A stretch of 64,000 nucleotides of DNA from Heliopora coerulea. Taxonomy: Eukaryota; Cnidaria; Anthozoa; Scleralcyonacea; Helioporidae. Positions 10,595 through 24,500 of this stretch are shown here, piece by piece (position 1 is the first letter of the stretch; each line of letters starts with the position of its first letter). The DNA lies in contig JASJOG010000475.1 in assembly GCA_030142905.1 (NCBI GenBank), positions 1 to 64,000 of the forward strand, in the 5' to 3' direction. A program made the translations under genes and the position numbers. Under the pieces are notes generated by a model. It was not told the origin of the DNA, did no database searches, and saw only the letters and a program-made list of their open reading frames with translations.

Positions 10595-12242
10595 TTTACA
10601 GGATTAAATCAAAAATCGACATTTTTCCTACACGCTGTTCGTAGAGTTTTGCAAAAACTTGGTGATACCGTTAAAATTAAAGAAGGTACTATAACATTTT
10701 TAATGAGAGGAGGTCTTGAAAATACACGACACTTTGAGCCCAAACGTTTTCAAGTGTTCAAACAATGATCATAGTGGGGAAGTGATTGACCTAAGAGCTA
10801 TCTGTGTCTCGGAAGAGTCTATTCCTTCGGAAGTTTTAAACAATCCACAAGGAAAGAAAATTCTGCTTTTTCATCGAAGTTGATCAGGGTAGCATACCAA
10901 TCGCCGATTTGTGTTGAAATAATTGGCATGAGTATGTTAGATTATTAACCTTTTTGAAATGGAGGACAAGAAAGGTTAATACAAATTAACTGAGTTGTAG
11001 CGCTTATTCTGTACTATCACAATTTGTTGAAATGCCCTGATTTCTCTTCGTTTCATCCAATCCGGTTTCTTTACTTATTTCTATTTCAAAATCTTCTTCT
11101 AACAATTGAAACAGAGCTACTACCGGTACTTTTTTTGCTTGTTATCAGTCGACATTCTATGATATTATATGATATACTGCACCAGCAAACAAATGACGAG
11201 GGCATTTGTAACAGGTATGGGCAGTTGTAGCGAGATGACCGAGTTTCACTGCAAACTCGTTGCGATACAAATTTGTGACAAAAAATCGGTGAGTGCAATC
11301 GTAGATTTAGCTGTTGGTGTCATTTTGTCAGGCTATTGATTCCTGTGTTGCTCACTGCACCTCGACAACTCATATTCGTTTAGCTTAGCCATTCGTCGTA
11401 TTTTACTTCAAGGTAAGCCAGTGAAGTGTTGTACATGTACCTTCTTCTCTAGATGGCTTAAAGATCTTCAAAAAGTGCATTATTTAGCCAGTTTAAAATA
11501 AAAGCTATCCTTTTCTTATGCATTCTGGCAATTAACCAGCGTAAACCAAACTGTAAATCGCTTGAATCTAACGTGTACGACCGTGGTTTAGACGCTCTAT
11601 GCGGAGATAAGCGTTAAAGCAGCATTTTCAAAAGCTGTCACTTAGTCTTTGTAGAGCGTTTTTGTGATTTCTGTTCTCATTCGAAGCAACACTATTGCTA
11701 CGTGGACTGGATATGAAAACGCAACAAAATGTTTTGGTATTCAAATACAAGGGTATCCGTGTAGAGGCTGCCTGAAATGCGACGTGTGAATGCATTTATG
11801 TGTAGCTTAGTTCAAATATAAATAACTCTTAGTTTCTTATCAGACATGAATTATAGTCAGGGAGATTGAAATGAGATGTATAAAACGGACTTTTGACTAG
11901 TTTAGTTGAAATGGTATCGGTGTTAGCTATGAGAAGTTTTTCAATTTTAAATTAACGTTTCGTTTGTGAAACGCCAACCTCAGTCTTGTGTCTTAAACCA
12001 CGAAAGCAAGGCTATAAGAGCAAAAGTTTTCCTTAGACTTACCGTAGTTGTTTAAAAGTTGGAGAACGAATGGGTTCAAGTTTATAATGCAAAATATTTT
12101 ACTTCTAAAAAATATGTAAACTGATGAACGATATAATGAGGCAATGAAGACGAAGTTGCTCGAGTATTCTTTCTAGAACTCCCATCCTGAGTATTTGAAA
12201 ACAATCAATCTTAAATTCCTTAGTTAGCCCGTGACTGAGATG

Positions 12243-12610
12243 TTATTTTTACTCCTCTGAAACTTTCCTCAGAAGGTCTGATCTTCTCGTGATTTAAACC
12301 ACAAAATATCTTCCACTTACTATGTGCAATCGTGGCCATGAAATCGCGGAAATGCTCTGGACGACGTATTGCACAAAAGTAGGACGGCTTTAAAAATACA
12401 CTTAGGACGTCAATGTGATTAATTCCTTTTTTGAATGAAAATTTCTATTGTATGAACACGTTGCCATAGTGTTTGCATAAACTCCCCAGTAACTTTTTGC
12501 GATATTTTTCTTTTATCTGTTTTAATCTTCGTCAACTGATGTCATTTTTCATTTAACAATATCTGATCCGATTTTTTCCAGTTAAAATATAAGAACACAT
12601 CTCGTTTGCA
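12243..12610 (+). repeat. Direct duplication, copy 2 (partner 10224-10594)
   Basis: Same orientation as copy 1. Differences are scattered single-base changes, for example cacaaaatatc against caccaaatatc, so the duplication is not brand new. Confidence 0.85.
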
Positions 12611-14709
12611 TGAGACTGAGATTATAATGTGACTTGCGCTTGTGTGGGCAGCACATTGATAGGAAACAGTAATAAAAAATAAATTCCTTCTCCAAATGAA
12701 AACAGGAATGCCTCAACTTCTTCAGGAAAACCGGTCTAAGTAAAGTATATGTTTGCATGTGAATTTAAAAGCCTGCTTTCCATTTACTCGTTAACTGTGT
12801 TGGTGTCCCATATTGTCGCAGACATCCTCGGTTGAAAAGTGTCGCAGTGAAATCACAGCATGTCCTTTGCAGTATTTCCATTTAAAAACTTAGATCTCGA
12901 GCTGTCTTTACCATTTGTTTAGACAGACGCAGGCTCAATCTGCACAATCACTATCGACACGTAGCTGGCGAGCACAATGAAATCGGGCTAAACCAGAGAA
13001 GTTTAGTGTCAAGTAAATAACTTGCTTATGTAATCTTTTAGGTGATTATTTTTCCTTAATACTCAATTTTTCCAAGACCTACGCTTGCAAGTTATGCTAA
13101 TAAAGAATCAAGTATTGAAATCTCCGTAGCACATTTACCAGTTACTCGCTGGAGGACCAACTCTTCGGCAACGAAATAGCATTGGAAGAGAACACGATCG
13201 AGTGAAGGTTAGTTCTTTTATTCTTGTTTATAAATATATTGAAATTAAGTGTCGAAGGTGACAGCTTTCATATGAGACCTCCTCTCGTATAATCCACTTC
13301 TTTGTACGAGAAATACCTTCTGAAGCTTTATTCGCATAATTTATGCGTCAAAGGCAACGAAAATTACTTCAGTCATCCAGAGATTGAACTTTTTCGGAAG
13401 GTTGAAGAGTAATTTTCATGTCCTAAGTTATTTTATAAGTACATTCATCGCCAACGTGAATATTTATGTAGGCTTTGTCGGAAAAATGCTGATACGTTTG
13501 GCAACTGACTACGGAAACTTATAGAGATTTCGAGGCTTGATTTAAAAAAACAACTTTAGATTTTTCTTCAAAATAATCGACTTTGTGTCAGCTTAAGAAA
13601 GTGTTATTTAGAAAAGTGATTTTGTGCAATTATATGCTTCATAATGAAAGCAGTCAAAGGTTTGAATAATAGTTAGATTATTCGTACTTTAGTATTTCGT
13701 TTCCTGCCAAATGCCCTCACCAATTTCTGACTTTTCAAATTGACATTGTAATAACATTATGGAACAGCATGGGACCCTTTGCCTTGAGGGTGGTTACATA
13801 CAGAAATTTTAGCTCGGATAACTGAGCCGAAATTTCAAGAGCTGTACTGAGGCATAAATTTAGGTCATGTTATCGCAAGGTAATTTTTTAAAGGGATTTC
13901 TTCACGAAACTGGGATGATATATTTCAAGGAAGGTTTAAGTTAGCTTGCGTTTCCATTTCCGTTTTTAGCTAAAATAAAACATCGAGAAATTTTTCATCA
14001 ACACATGACACGTCGTTTTACTTCATTTTCATTTTTCGTTATGTTTTCATTTATTCCAACATACATTAATGAAACATTACGGACAAAACTCCATAATTAT
14101 GCTGAGGATAGTAGGTACTTCTTTGAAATGTATTTCTGAGAATTCAGAAAGGCCGGGAAGACATGGAGAAATAAAAGATTGGATTATAATATTGGACTGT
14201 TAGGAATTACCATTTGAACAAACAGATGCAGACGGAAATTGTAACACATTTCCGACAAATGATTAAATATTCTTTTGTTCTGTCTATCTAAGGTTCAAAT
14301 GTTATAGTACTATCTACAACGTGAGTGGCCGTGTCAGTATACCCGACGTATATACAAACTTAAGCCAGTGAGAAGTTCTTTTATTTCCAATACAATACCG
14401 ATGTTTAAATTACGTACGACGCAAATATATTTAACTGTCCATATTTTCGACAATTTTCATATTACAAATCACAGAAGCAGAGGACACTAATTAAAGAATT
14501 TAGGTATATCATAAGGATAATTTATGACATTTAATACAGCTGGCCAAACAAAGTGTAGTTGGACTAAACATTTCTTTTCTTATACCCCAAGAACTATTAT
14601 ATAGTGAATATCTTCCGCATTCATCGATATGTCACTTTGAACAATTTCTTGTAGGAGTTAATGGAGTGTTGCATTTAAAGATAAAATAGATGGACGATCA
14701 TAAGCTGTA

Positions 14710-17700
14710 ATGATGAGTGACAATTCTGTAACTGTTCAGGGTGTTACGTGTAAACCATACACGCAAAATGACGGCGTCACGGTGATTGATCTGAGACCAG
14801 CAGGTTATTTGAAAGAAACCATTCATAAAGACCTGCTTCGTTTTAAAAATGTAATGAAACTTATTCTTTATCATGAAAATGCTGTCAGCTTTCTTGACGC
14901 AACCTCGGATAGTCTGCCACCCAGTATCACGATTGAAATGTTTGGTCAATGTGATAAGAACCACCCTTATGCAGAAGAAATAGATGGCAAATATTTATGG
15001 AAGACCTGTCACATCGAAATTGATGAACACGGCTCAACTTTCCTTGATTTACGATGTAAAGCTCTAAGTGGACAGCCCCTCAAGTTTCAGACGCCAAAGA
15101 AACTACGACAACTAATCTTGAGGGATTATGAAGATAGTGTTCTGGTTGGTGACAGCAGTGGAACCTTTCAATTTTTAGAAGAACTGATCATTAGTGGTGG
15201 CAGACCAGGAGACAAAACGTTGACCATAAATGTTGGTGTAAATTCATTTTTTAATGAAGATTATGAAACACTCACTTCCATTTTGTTCAAAGGTATTACT
15301 GTAAATGTAAGTAGATCCTGGAAGAGAGTGGACAATCTTCAGCAACTTACCAAATATAGCAGACCTTCTCTTGCCGAAATGTTCAATCTCAGGAAGTTCT
15401 TCGTTAGTGCTGATGGAAATAACATATTCCCTACTGGACTAGATAGACTGCCATATCTTGAAGAGATATCCATGATTGATAATCCAGCTGCCCGTGAGCT
15501 AGCCTTAAAGAAGAATTTGACTCAAGTGAAAAGAGTGAACTTTGTCAATTGTGGTTTAGAACTGTTAAGCAATTGCATGAAGGCATTTCCTGATGTTCAG
15601 GAACTGAACCTTTGTGGTAACAAGAGTCTTGGCAGGCAAACAGAAATACTTCCCCAGTCAGCACATTTGAAGAAGCTTAACTTGTGTGGGTGTGGTCTTC
15701 AACAATCACCAGCTGGGCTTGAGGAGTGTTCGGAACTAGAAGAGTTGGATCTTAGTACGAATTGGGGGCTTGGTAAACACCCAGTAACTCTTCCAAAATC
15801 AAAACACTTGAAGAAGCTTAACTTGTCAAGGTGTGGTCTTCAACAATCACCAGCTGGGCTTGAGGAGTGTTCGGAACTAAAAGAGTTGGATCTTAGTGGG
15901 AAAGAGGAGTTTTTTAGCCTCCCAGTTAGTCTTCTAAAATTAGAACACTTGAAGAAGCTTAACTTGTCAAGGTGTGGTCTTCAACAATCACCAGCTGGGC
16001 TTGAGGAGTGTTCGGAACTAGAAGAGTTGGATCTTAGTTGGAATTGGAGGATTGGTAAATACCCAGTAACTCTTCCAAAATCAAAACACTTGAAGAAGCT
16101 TAACTTGCAATGGTGTGGTCTTCAACAATCACCAGCTGGGCTTGAGGAATGTTCGGAACTAGAAGAGTTGGATCTTAAGGCGAATGGGGAGCTTGGTAAA
16201 TACCCAGTGACTCTTCCAAAATCAAAACACTTGAAGAAGCTTAACTTGTGTGGGTGTGGTCTTCAACAATCACCAGCTGGGCTTGAGGAATGTTCGGAAC
16301 TAGAAGAGTTGGATCTTAAGGAGAATGGGGAGCTTGGTAAATACCCAGTGACTCTTCCAAAATCAAAACACTTGAAGAAGCTTAACTTGTCAAGGTGTGG
16401 TCTTCAACAATCACCAGCTGGGCTTGAGGAATGTTCGGAACTAGAAGAGTTGGATCTTAAGGAGAATTGGGAGCTTGGTAAACACCCATTAACTCTTCCA
16501 AAATCAAAACACTTGAAGAAGCTTAACTTGCAATGGTGTGGTCTTCAACAATCACCAGCTGGGCTTGAGGAATGTTCGGAACTAGAAGAGTTGGATCTTA
16601 AGGCGAATGGGGAGCTTGGTAAATACCCAGTGACTCTTCCAAAATCAAAACACTTGAAGAAGCTTAACTTGTGTGGGTGTGGTCTTCAACAATCACCAGC
16701 TGGGCTTGAGGAATGTTCGGAACTAGAAGAGTTGGATCTTAAGGAGAATGGGGAGCTTGGTAAATACCCAGTGACTCTTCCAAAATCAAAACACTTGAAG
16801 AAGCTTAACTTGTCAAGGTGTGGTCTTCAACAATCACCAGCTGGGCTTGAGGAATGTTCGGAACTAGAAGAGTTGGATCTTAAGGAGAATGGGGAGCTTG
16901 GTAAATACCCAGTGACTCTTCCAAAATCAAAACACTTGAAGAAGCTTAACTTGTCAAGGTGTGGTCTTCAACAATCACCAGCTGGGCTTGAGGAATGTTC
17001 GGAACTAGAAGAGTTGGATCTTAAGGAGAATGGGGAGCTTGGTAAATACCCAGTGACTCTTCCAAAATCAAAACACTTGAAGAAGCTTAACTTGTCAAGG
17101 TGTGGTCTTCAACAATCACCAGCTGGGCTTGAGGAATGTTCGGAACTAGAAGAGTTGGATCTTAAGGTGAATTGGGAGCTTGGTAAACACCCAGTAACTC
17201 TTCCAAAATCAAAACATTTGAAGAAGCTTAACTTGTGTGGGTGTGGTCTTCAACAATCACCAGCTGGGCTTGAGGAATGTTCGGAACTAGAAGAGTTGGA
17301 TCTTAAGGCGAATGAGGAGCTTGGTAAATACCCAGTGACTCTTCCAAAATCAAAACACTTGAAGAAGCTTAACTTGTGTGGGTGTGGTCTTCAACAATCA
17401 CCAGCTGGGCTTGAGGAGTGTTCGGAACTAGAAGAGTTGGATCTTAGTTGGAATTGGAGGATTGGTAAATACCCAGTAACTCTTCCAAAATCAAAACACT
17501 TGAAGAAGCTTAACTTGCAATGGTGTGGTCTTCAACAATCACCAGCTGGGCTTGAGGAATGTTCGGAACTAGAAGAGTTGGATCTTAAGGCGAATGGGGA
17601 GCTTGGTAAATACCCAGTGACTCTTCCAAAATCAAAACACTTGAAGAAGCTTAACTTGTCAAGGTGTGGTCTTCAACAATCACCAGCTGGGCTTGAGGAA

Positions 17701-18592
17701 TGTTCGGAACTAGAAGAGTTGGATCTTAAGGCGAATGGGGAGCTTGGTAAATACCCAGTGACTCTTCCAAAATCAAAACACTTGAAGAAGCTTAACTTGT
17801 GTGGGTGTGGTCTTCAACAATCACCAGCTGGGCTTGAGGAATGTTCGGAACTAGAAGAGTTGGATCTTAAGGAGAATGGGGAGCTTGGTAAATACCCAGT
17901 GACTCTTCCAAAATCAAAACACTTGAAGAAGCTTAACTTGTGTGGGTGTGGTCTTCAACAATCACCAGCTGGGCTTGAGGAATGTTCGGAACTAGAAGAG
18001 TTGGATCTTAAGGAGAATGGGGAGCTTGGTAAATACCCAGTGACTCTTCCAAAATCAAAACACTTGAAGAAGCTTAACTTGTCAAGGTGTGGTCTTCAAC
18101 AATCACCAGCTGGGCTTGAGGAATGTTCGGAACTAGAAGAGTTGGATCTTAAGGAGAATTGGGAGCTTGGTAAACACCCAGTAACTCTTCCAAAATCAAA
18201 ACACTTGAAGAAGCTTAACTTGCAATGGTGTGGTCTTCAACAATCACCAGCTGGGCTTGAGGAATGTTCGGAACTAGAAGAGTTGGATCTTAAGGCGAAT
18301 GGGGAGCTTGGTAAATACCCAGTGACTCTTCCAAAATCAAAACACTTGAAGAAGCTTAACTTGTGTGGGTGTGGTCTTCAACAATCACCAGCTGGGCTTG
18401 AGGAGTGTTCGGAACTAGAAGAGTTGGATCTTAGTTGGAATTGGAGGATTGGTAAATACCCAGTAACTCTTCCAAAATCAAAACACTTGAAGAAGCTTAA
18501 CTTGTGTGGGTGTGGTCTTCAACAATCACCAGCTGGGCTTGAGAAGTGTTGGAAAGTAACCAAGTTGGATCTTAGTGAGAATTCAAGACTTG
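14710..18592 (+). CDS. Exon 1: N-terminal region and LRR array
   Basis: The start is ATGATG at 14710, with an in-frame TAA three codons upstream. The first about 300 residues (MMSDNSVTVQGV...) form a less regular region with LRR-like strands (LRQLILRD, LEELIISG, LEEISMID, VKRVNFVNCGLELL, VQELNLCGN). From about residue 320 follow 21 copies of a 47-residue double LRR of the form LNL-xx-CGLQQSPAGLEECSE plus LEELDL-xxxx-LGKYPVTLPKSKHLKK. The exon probably ends at 18592, where a GTAACG donor leaves one base (phase 1), matching the next acceptor at 22090. Reading on instead gives a hydrophobic 22-residue tail to a stop at 18658-18660, a possible intron-retention product. The long uninterrupted exon and near-identical repeats point to repeated unequal exchange. 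No transmembrane segment is seen. Confidence 0.9.
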
Positions 18593-21500
18593 GTAACGAC
18601 CAATTACAATTTTGTATTTATTTTCACATATTATACTCCCAATCAATACATTCATCTTAATTGTCAACAGGAAAAACTGCATTCTTGATTCAGGATTCTG
18701 ACCCGTTCCATCGAGTGCCATCTGGCGCCATTTTTGGGCCAGGATACCTTGCCAGGAGAACGCCGTCATTCTTACATTTTCAGCTTTTGGACGGCCCCAT
18801 TTTAGAGTTTATTGCGCGGCTCAAGATTGATATTGAGCAGGGGTGATCTTTTGTATTTTGACGTAATTATGTGGATTTTGATCACAGGGACGTCAAAATT
18901 TTCTTAATGACGTCAAAATTAAAAAGAAATCTTTCACTGTTCATCGACGCTAAACCGCAAACTCCAACATGGGCGCATCAAATAGTAGAAACTAGGAGAA
19001 TGACGTCGTTTGCTTCCTCGAGTGCATCGGTTAATAACCTGAAACGTTTAACTTTTCTGTGCTCCACACGTAATTTTCCTCCATGTAAAAGTGATATTTT
19101 TTCGCCAGGTTTTCATTTAAAAAAGAAAATTCTTTTACACGAAGAATGTAATTTAATAGCAAGATGTTAAATAATCTCAGTGAATACCTGCTCTTTTATA
19201 GGTTCTTACGCCAGGATATATCTTTATCGTAAGTATTATTATTGGATTGAGATAATTTTTAATTACTTCATTTTGGTATTTGAGAACTACTGTGAAAGAA
19301 ATACTGAAGACTGCAAAAGTTCGTCAATCTCACAAACTCAGATGATTTCTCAGCCCCAGACGGGACGCAAACCTATACCTTCTTATCTCCGATTACTTTG
19401 TCTTGAATAAGATGATATGTGAAGGAAGGGAAGCCTTACCGATAATGAGGGTAGCCTTACGGATAGCCCGCATCGTTAGCTAATTTTACATTTGGTAAAG
19501 TCGGGTTGCAATGCAAACCATTAATTTGATTGTGATTTTAAAGGTGGTATGCACCGTAGTTACTAGAAAGGTTAAGTCAATACGTAGGAAGCACGGTCAA
19601 GTCATTCAGGAAAAGTTTTACCATAATCTTCAAAGTATCCAAGGTGCATCTAAAACGGTTCAAAAGGGAATACAATGACCCTTGTGTAGAAAGTTTTTCA
19701 TTGAAGTACAAGTTGCTAGTGCTCAGTGATTTTAAAGTGCTAATGAAGCAAAAATTAAGTTTGTCTTATTTGGAAGAACTCTTGAAATATAATGGAGTCT
19801 CATCGGCGATCAGAAGGTTACGGGTTCGATTCCCGTAAGGGACTCAGAAAGTTTTTCTGAGAGAACAGCTTGAGAGCGTGCGTATTAAGAACATAATTCC
19901 CCAGCTACCATAATCACATAATGGAGAACCTTATACAGTTTTTCAATTTTCCATTTCGTTGTGCAAATATTTCGGCTTGTTTGACTTGTAAACGAGATAA
20001 TCTGAGACGTTACTTTGTTGCCACTGCATTTTGAGTCAATCAAAAATAAGTTACATGTCGAAGATTACTGAACGAAATAACTTGAAACTTTGTGCTTCGA
20101 ATCAGTTCATGATAGTGAACCAGCTTTACAGTAAAATAATATTGTCACAATGATTTGCTAATTCCTAGGCCCTTGTCTTTAAATCATAATTTTTGTTATA
20201 TTGTAGTGATAAAGCATGGTACGGTATCTATTCTCTGACATGATGTATAAAATGCTTAAGGCAACATGTATGAGTAATAGTGAAAAAAAATGCCCACGAG
20301 CGTTCTCCAAACAAGGAATTATGTTTTATGGATTTGAAAGATCTAAAAGCAGAGAAATTACTGAAGTATTAGCATATTATTGCGGAGCTGTTCAGTTGTG
20401 AACTTTCAAGTGATTTCGCTGAATAATCTCGGAGATATAGCTCAAGTTTGTTATTGTTCAAAATGTTGTAACAACGAAATGTCACAATTGGTCATATTAC
20501 GTATTAAACAAATTGAAACATGTAAAGGACGAAATAAGCTTAGAAAAACTACAGGAAGTGGTCCTTTTATTTTTTCAAAAGTTATTTTCAATAAAACAAA
20601 CTCAATTTACGCTTCATAGGCACTTTAATATAAAGGTTATAGAAAGAATGTACGTTGGTGAACGAACTGGAATAGAAAGCTTTAGATGAGTAAGGAAAAT
20701 TCTTTTGTGCTCCAAGATTTTGCCGTAAACACCAATTTCACGAGGATGAAAGTGAATGAGGTTGAAAGACAAGAATCATATGAGAGTTGAGATAATAGAT
20801 GAACGATCGTCCAACTCTATCCTCAGAAAAACGATTCCTGAACCCCAGACAGGGATTGAACCCACAACCGTGTGATGACCGGTGAGACGATCTAACTATT
20901 GAGCTACCAAGACTCGGATGGTGAGGTAAGGTGCAAGTTCGGTATATGTGCGACCTGTGCGGGAGCTAATATATGTTAATAACGATATAGAGGAAATTTA
21001 TATTTTAATATCAACATCATTATTAACATATAGTGGCTTCCGCTCAGGTCACACGTATGTCGAACTTGCACCTTAGCTCACCATCTGAATCGTGGTAGCT
21101 CAATTGTTAGAGCGTCTCACTGGTCGTGAGAAGGTCGAAGGTTCGATCCCCGTCTGGGGCTTAGAAGTAATTTTTCTGAGGATAAAGCTTGACAATCGTT
21201 CATCTATTGTCTCAAGATATCTCCAAGCTCTCACACTTCTAAAATATAAATTTCAGTTGTATGAGAGTTGTCGTAACTGTTATCAGCACCAACTGATTCG
21301 ATCAAACGAAATCACAGCTTGGAATTATTATGACATGGGACTGTTATTACATGGTTGGACAAGTCAAAACTGTCGTCGAATCAGATGAAACTTTGAACCA
21401 ATTCGAACGTCGATGAGACTTGATGACAGAAGAGGAGAGTTGATTAAAATAATAGTGAAATAAATGTGAGAGTTGGAGTTGACGGTCATCCTTCATCCGT

Positions 21501-24500
21501 GTTTGATGGGGACTTTAGATATTTTATATAACTAAGCTATTATTTATGAATTTAAAAATTATGCTTTTGCATATTGGATATACAGAAGTGTAATATCTTA
21601 TCTAATTTGTTAATAATTCATTAGATTTTACTCAATTCCTAAAACGCTTTTCTGTCACGTATATTGAGTGAAACACTAATAAGTTTGATGAAGTATCAAA
21701 CATTAGTGAATGATTTATCTTGATATCGATTTTTAATTTTAAAAATACTCTATTGAAACAAGAAACATTATAAACAAGTATGTATGGCAAGGCGACCTGA
21801 ATTGTTTATTGTCATTTTATGTGATAAACCACATCGAAACTCGGTCTGTGTTTTTTACCATGGTGGCCAAACATACAAATACCAAAAAAATCTGTCAGGA
21901 TTGTGCCATTCGAAATTTCTTTGCTTTCTCATATTTTGATATAGTTGTCAAACCCAGAGATTCGGTTTTGGAGCAGAACATAAGCAAATTTTACTGATAA
22001 GCAAATAGTTTTTTTTAAATTTGAGATGGAGTAGATATTAACTTTTATCGAATAATCCACTCTTCGCTAATGTTCTAATTTATTTCCAGCCTCAATATAT
22101 GAACTGAAACAGATCAGAGATGTCTTTTCAGAAGAATTTCCTTTAGTCCAACCCAGTGACTTTGGTAAGCAAATTGTTTTTTTCAGGGGTGTTAATGTCT
22201 CTCTTCCGGTCATGCTCTACAGGATCAGGTTAATTTATTTCCACAGAATCTGTGGTGGCTTACGAACAAGAAGCTGGAGGTTTAAATGGTGCTAAAAGCC
22301 AGTCATTAGAACACATTTATTTGTATACACTATACCAGATAAACGATAAAATTAGCTAAATACAATACTATTATCAAGTTGAGGTGTCACTTCAACTCTG
22401 GGTGTCACTTTAGGTACCTTCAAAAAGTCTGGAACAATTTCCATCTCAAGAGATGAGTTAAATATATGACGTAGTGGAATATATAAATGTTCTGCTGAAG
22501 TTTGAACAAACTTAACAACAGTTGGTATTGGAATTTAAATTTGAATTTGAATTTATTGAACTCTGACTGCAATTATGAGAAAGTAAAAATAAATACACAT
22601 GTAAATAAGACAATATGCAGTAAGCAGAGGCTCGCAACAGGCCCAAGATCTAAACAAGGCCCGTCACCCTAAAAGTACACATTACATAAAAAAGAAAACT
22701 ATTATTGCATAAAAGAAAAACTAAAAACAGCAGTGACATGCAGAATTTAGAGCCAGATTAGATTTTTCATGGCATTTCGTACACATCGTACGCCAAGTAT
22801 AAATATCATTAACTTTAAATCTTAATGTAAAACATTCAAGTAAGTGTTTATGGAGCCACACTTTAAAAGAATTAAAAGAATTTATAGAAGGAATACGGCC
22901 AGGTAACAAGTTCCAAAGATCAACTGTTCGATTAAAATAACTAGATTTAAACGTTTGAGTGTGCGCAAAACCAGATTGCAACAGTACATTATTTTTTTGA
23001 TAATCTCGTCGCAGATGCAACTTTAGTCGAAACATAGCGAAATGCGTCAGTTGTCGAAGGCTTATTTAAGTATTTGTGTAAGTAAATGAGGTCCTTGTAC
23101 TCGTGCTAATAATTCACAGGATGTAAGTTCAGCTTGACTAATCGTTTCTAATTCTCTGAGCAGTAATCATTCAAGATAAACTTAGTAGCCCTTCGCTGCA
23201 ATTGTTCTAACAGCTTCATGTCCTTATGGAGATAGGAAGACCACACTTCGCTTGGTATATATGAAACCACTCGGCGGTATGAAGCCAGTAGCCTTAGAAC
23301 AATCGAAGTTATGGATCCATTACAAGACTTTCAAAGGTGATACTGTTTGCAACGAAAAAGGTCCTAGAAAAGCTGACTTCATCCAGCACTTGAATGATTT
23401 ATTTGGTTTAGCCAGCTTGTTAGCTAATGATGATCCCAACTTTGTGAAATATCTTTTAAAAGTATTAGCCATTATTATTTTATTTGTTTGTTTATGACCA
23501 TTTACAGATACTTCTAACATGTTAAAATGGCTGTTTCGCTTCTTTAGGACTTTCAACGAAAAGCAGTGGTTATTATTCTGGAACCAAAATAATTGGTGCG
23601 ATATTTTAATATTTTGGTAGATAAACGATCTTCAAGCTCTATACTCAGAAAATGATTTCTGAGCCCCATTTGTGCGATTTGTTATAAGCTAAGTTTGTTG
23701 AGTGGTGGTGATGTTCATTCGAAATCTTTTAAAAACGAAAGAATTCTGTAAGAATATTTGTAAATTTAACCGAGTTCTCGACATTAGCGAGATGCTAACG
23801 TCACTGCGGCTTTTGCTCATACGTTAGGTGGCGACTCAGTCATCACATGTAGATGGACAGCACTTAGAGGTGAATTATTGCTGCACGTACCTAGTTGTCC
23901 CTAACAAATGAGGTATTTGGGTCAAGTGCTGTTTAACGGACCCCAGAATTAATTAGGCAATCGCAGACTCAACTAACGTAATTCTAATCCTATCCCGAAC
24001 GTAGACTGTAGGCTTAATCAATGATTGTGAGATATATATTTTGAATTGTGGGAGCTTGGAGATATGTTTAATGAGAAATGTAAGTTCTTCAAGCTCCACC
24101 CCCAGAAGAACGATTTCTGATATATTTCTCATAGATATATATATATATATATATATTTCATAGATCTCATTATTAACATATGTCAACTTCCCTTTAGGTC
24201 GCACATAGATTAAACTTGTACCTTAGTTCACAATCTGAGTCTTGGTAGCTCAACGGTTAGAGCTTCTCACTGGTCATGAGAAGCTTGCGAGTTCGATTCC
24301 CGTCTGGGGCTCAGAAATCGTTTTTCTGAGGGTAAAGCTTGACGAACTTTTATCTTTTAATCAATGGTTTTTATCAAATCTGATCAACTTAAAATAAATC
24401 CATTAATTAAAAAAAATGCCTTCGAAAAACTAATAACTTATGAGGTATATGATCTACTATGTATGGAAATTGCTATGGAACTTTGGCGTTCAAAACCATG

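Larger units (their letters stand above)
8534..14709. other. Upstream region of the LRR gene; no coding gene recognised
   Basis: Only short ORFs without domains occur here. Two stretches look like non-coding first exons with donors, ending TTTGAAG before GTAATC at about 9722 and AGTGAAG before GTTAGT at about 13207. Both contain gaggaccaac or a close variant. They could be alternative 5' untranslated exons of the LRR gene. A 370-bp segment is duplicated at 10224 and 12243. Confidence 0.3.
18593..22089. other. Intron 1 with SINE fragments
   Basis: No exon was recognised. The intron holds tRNA-like SINE pieces at about 19336-19371 (minus), 19793-19880 (plus) and an inverted pair at 20805-21260. 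Short ORFs such as 20216-20401 have no recognisable domain. Confidence 0.6.

Noticed and set aside
15673..18592. CRISPR-like or satellite DNA array
   Set aside because: The 141-bp period is exactly 47 codons, the frame is open throughout, and variation falls at LRR surface positions. It is a coding repeat.
18593..18660. True C-terminus of the LRR protein at 18660
   Set aside because: A GT donor at 18593 with phase 1 matches the next acceptor, and the 22 residues after it leave the LRR pattern. Kept only as a possible intron-retention form.
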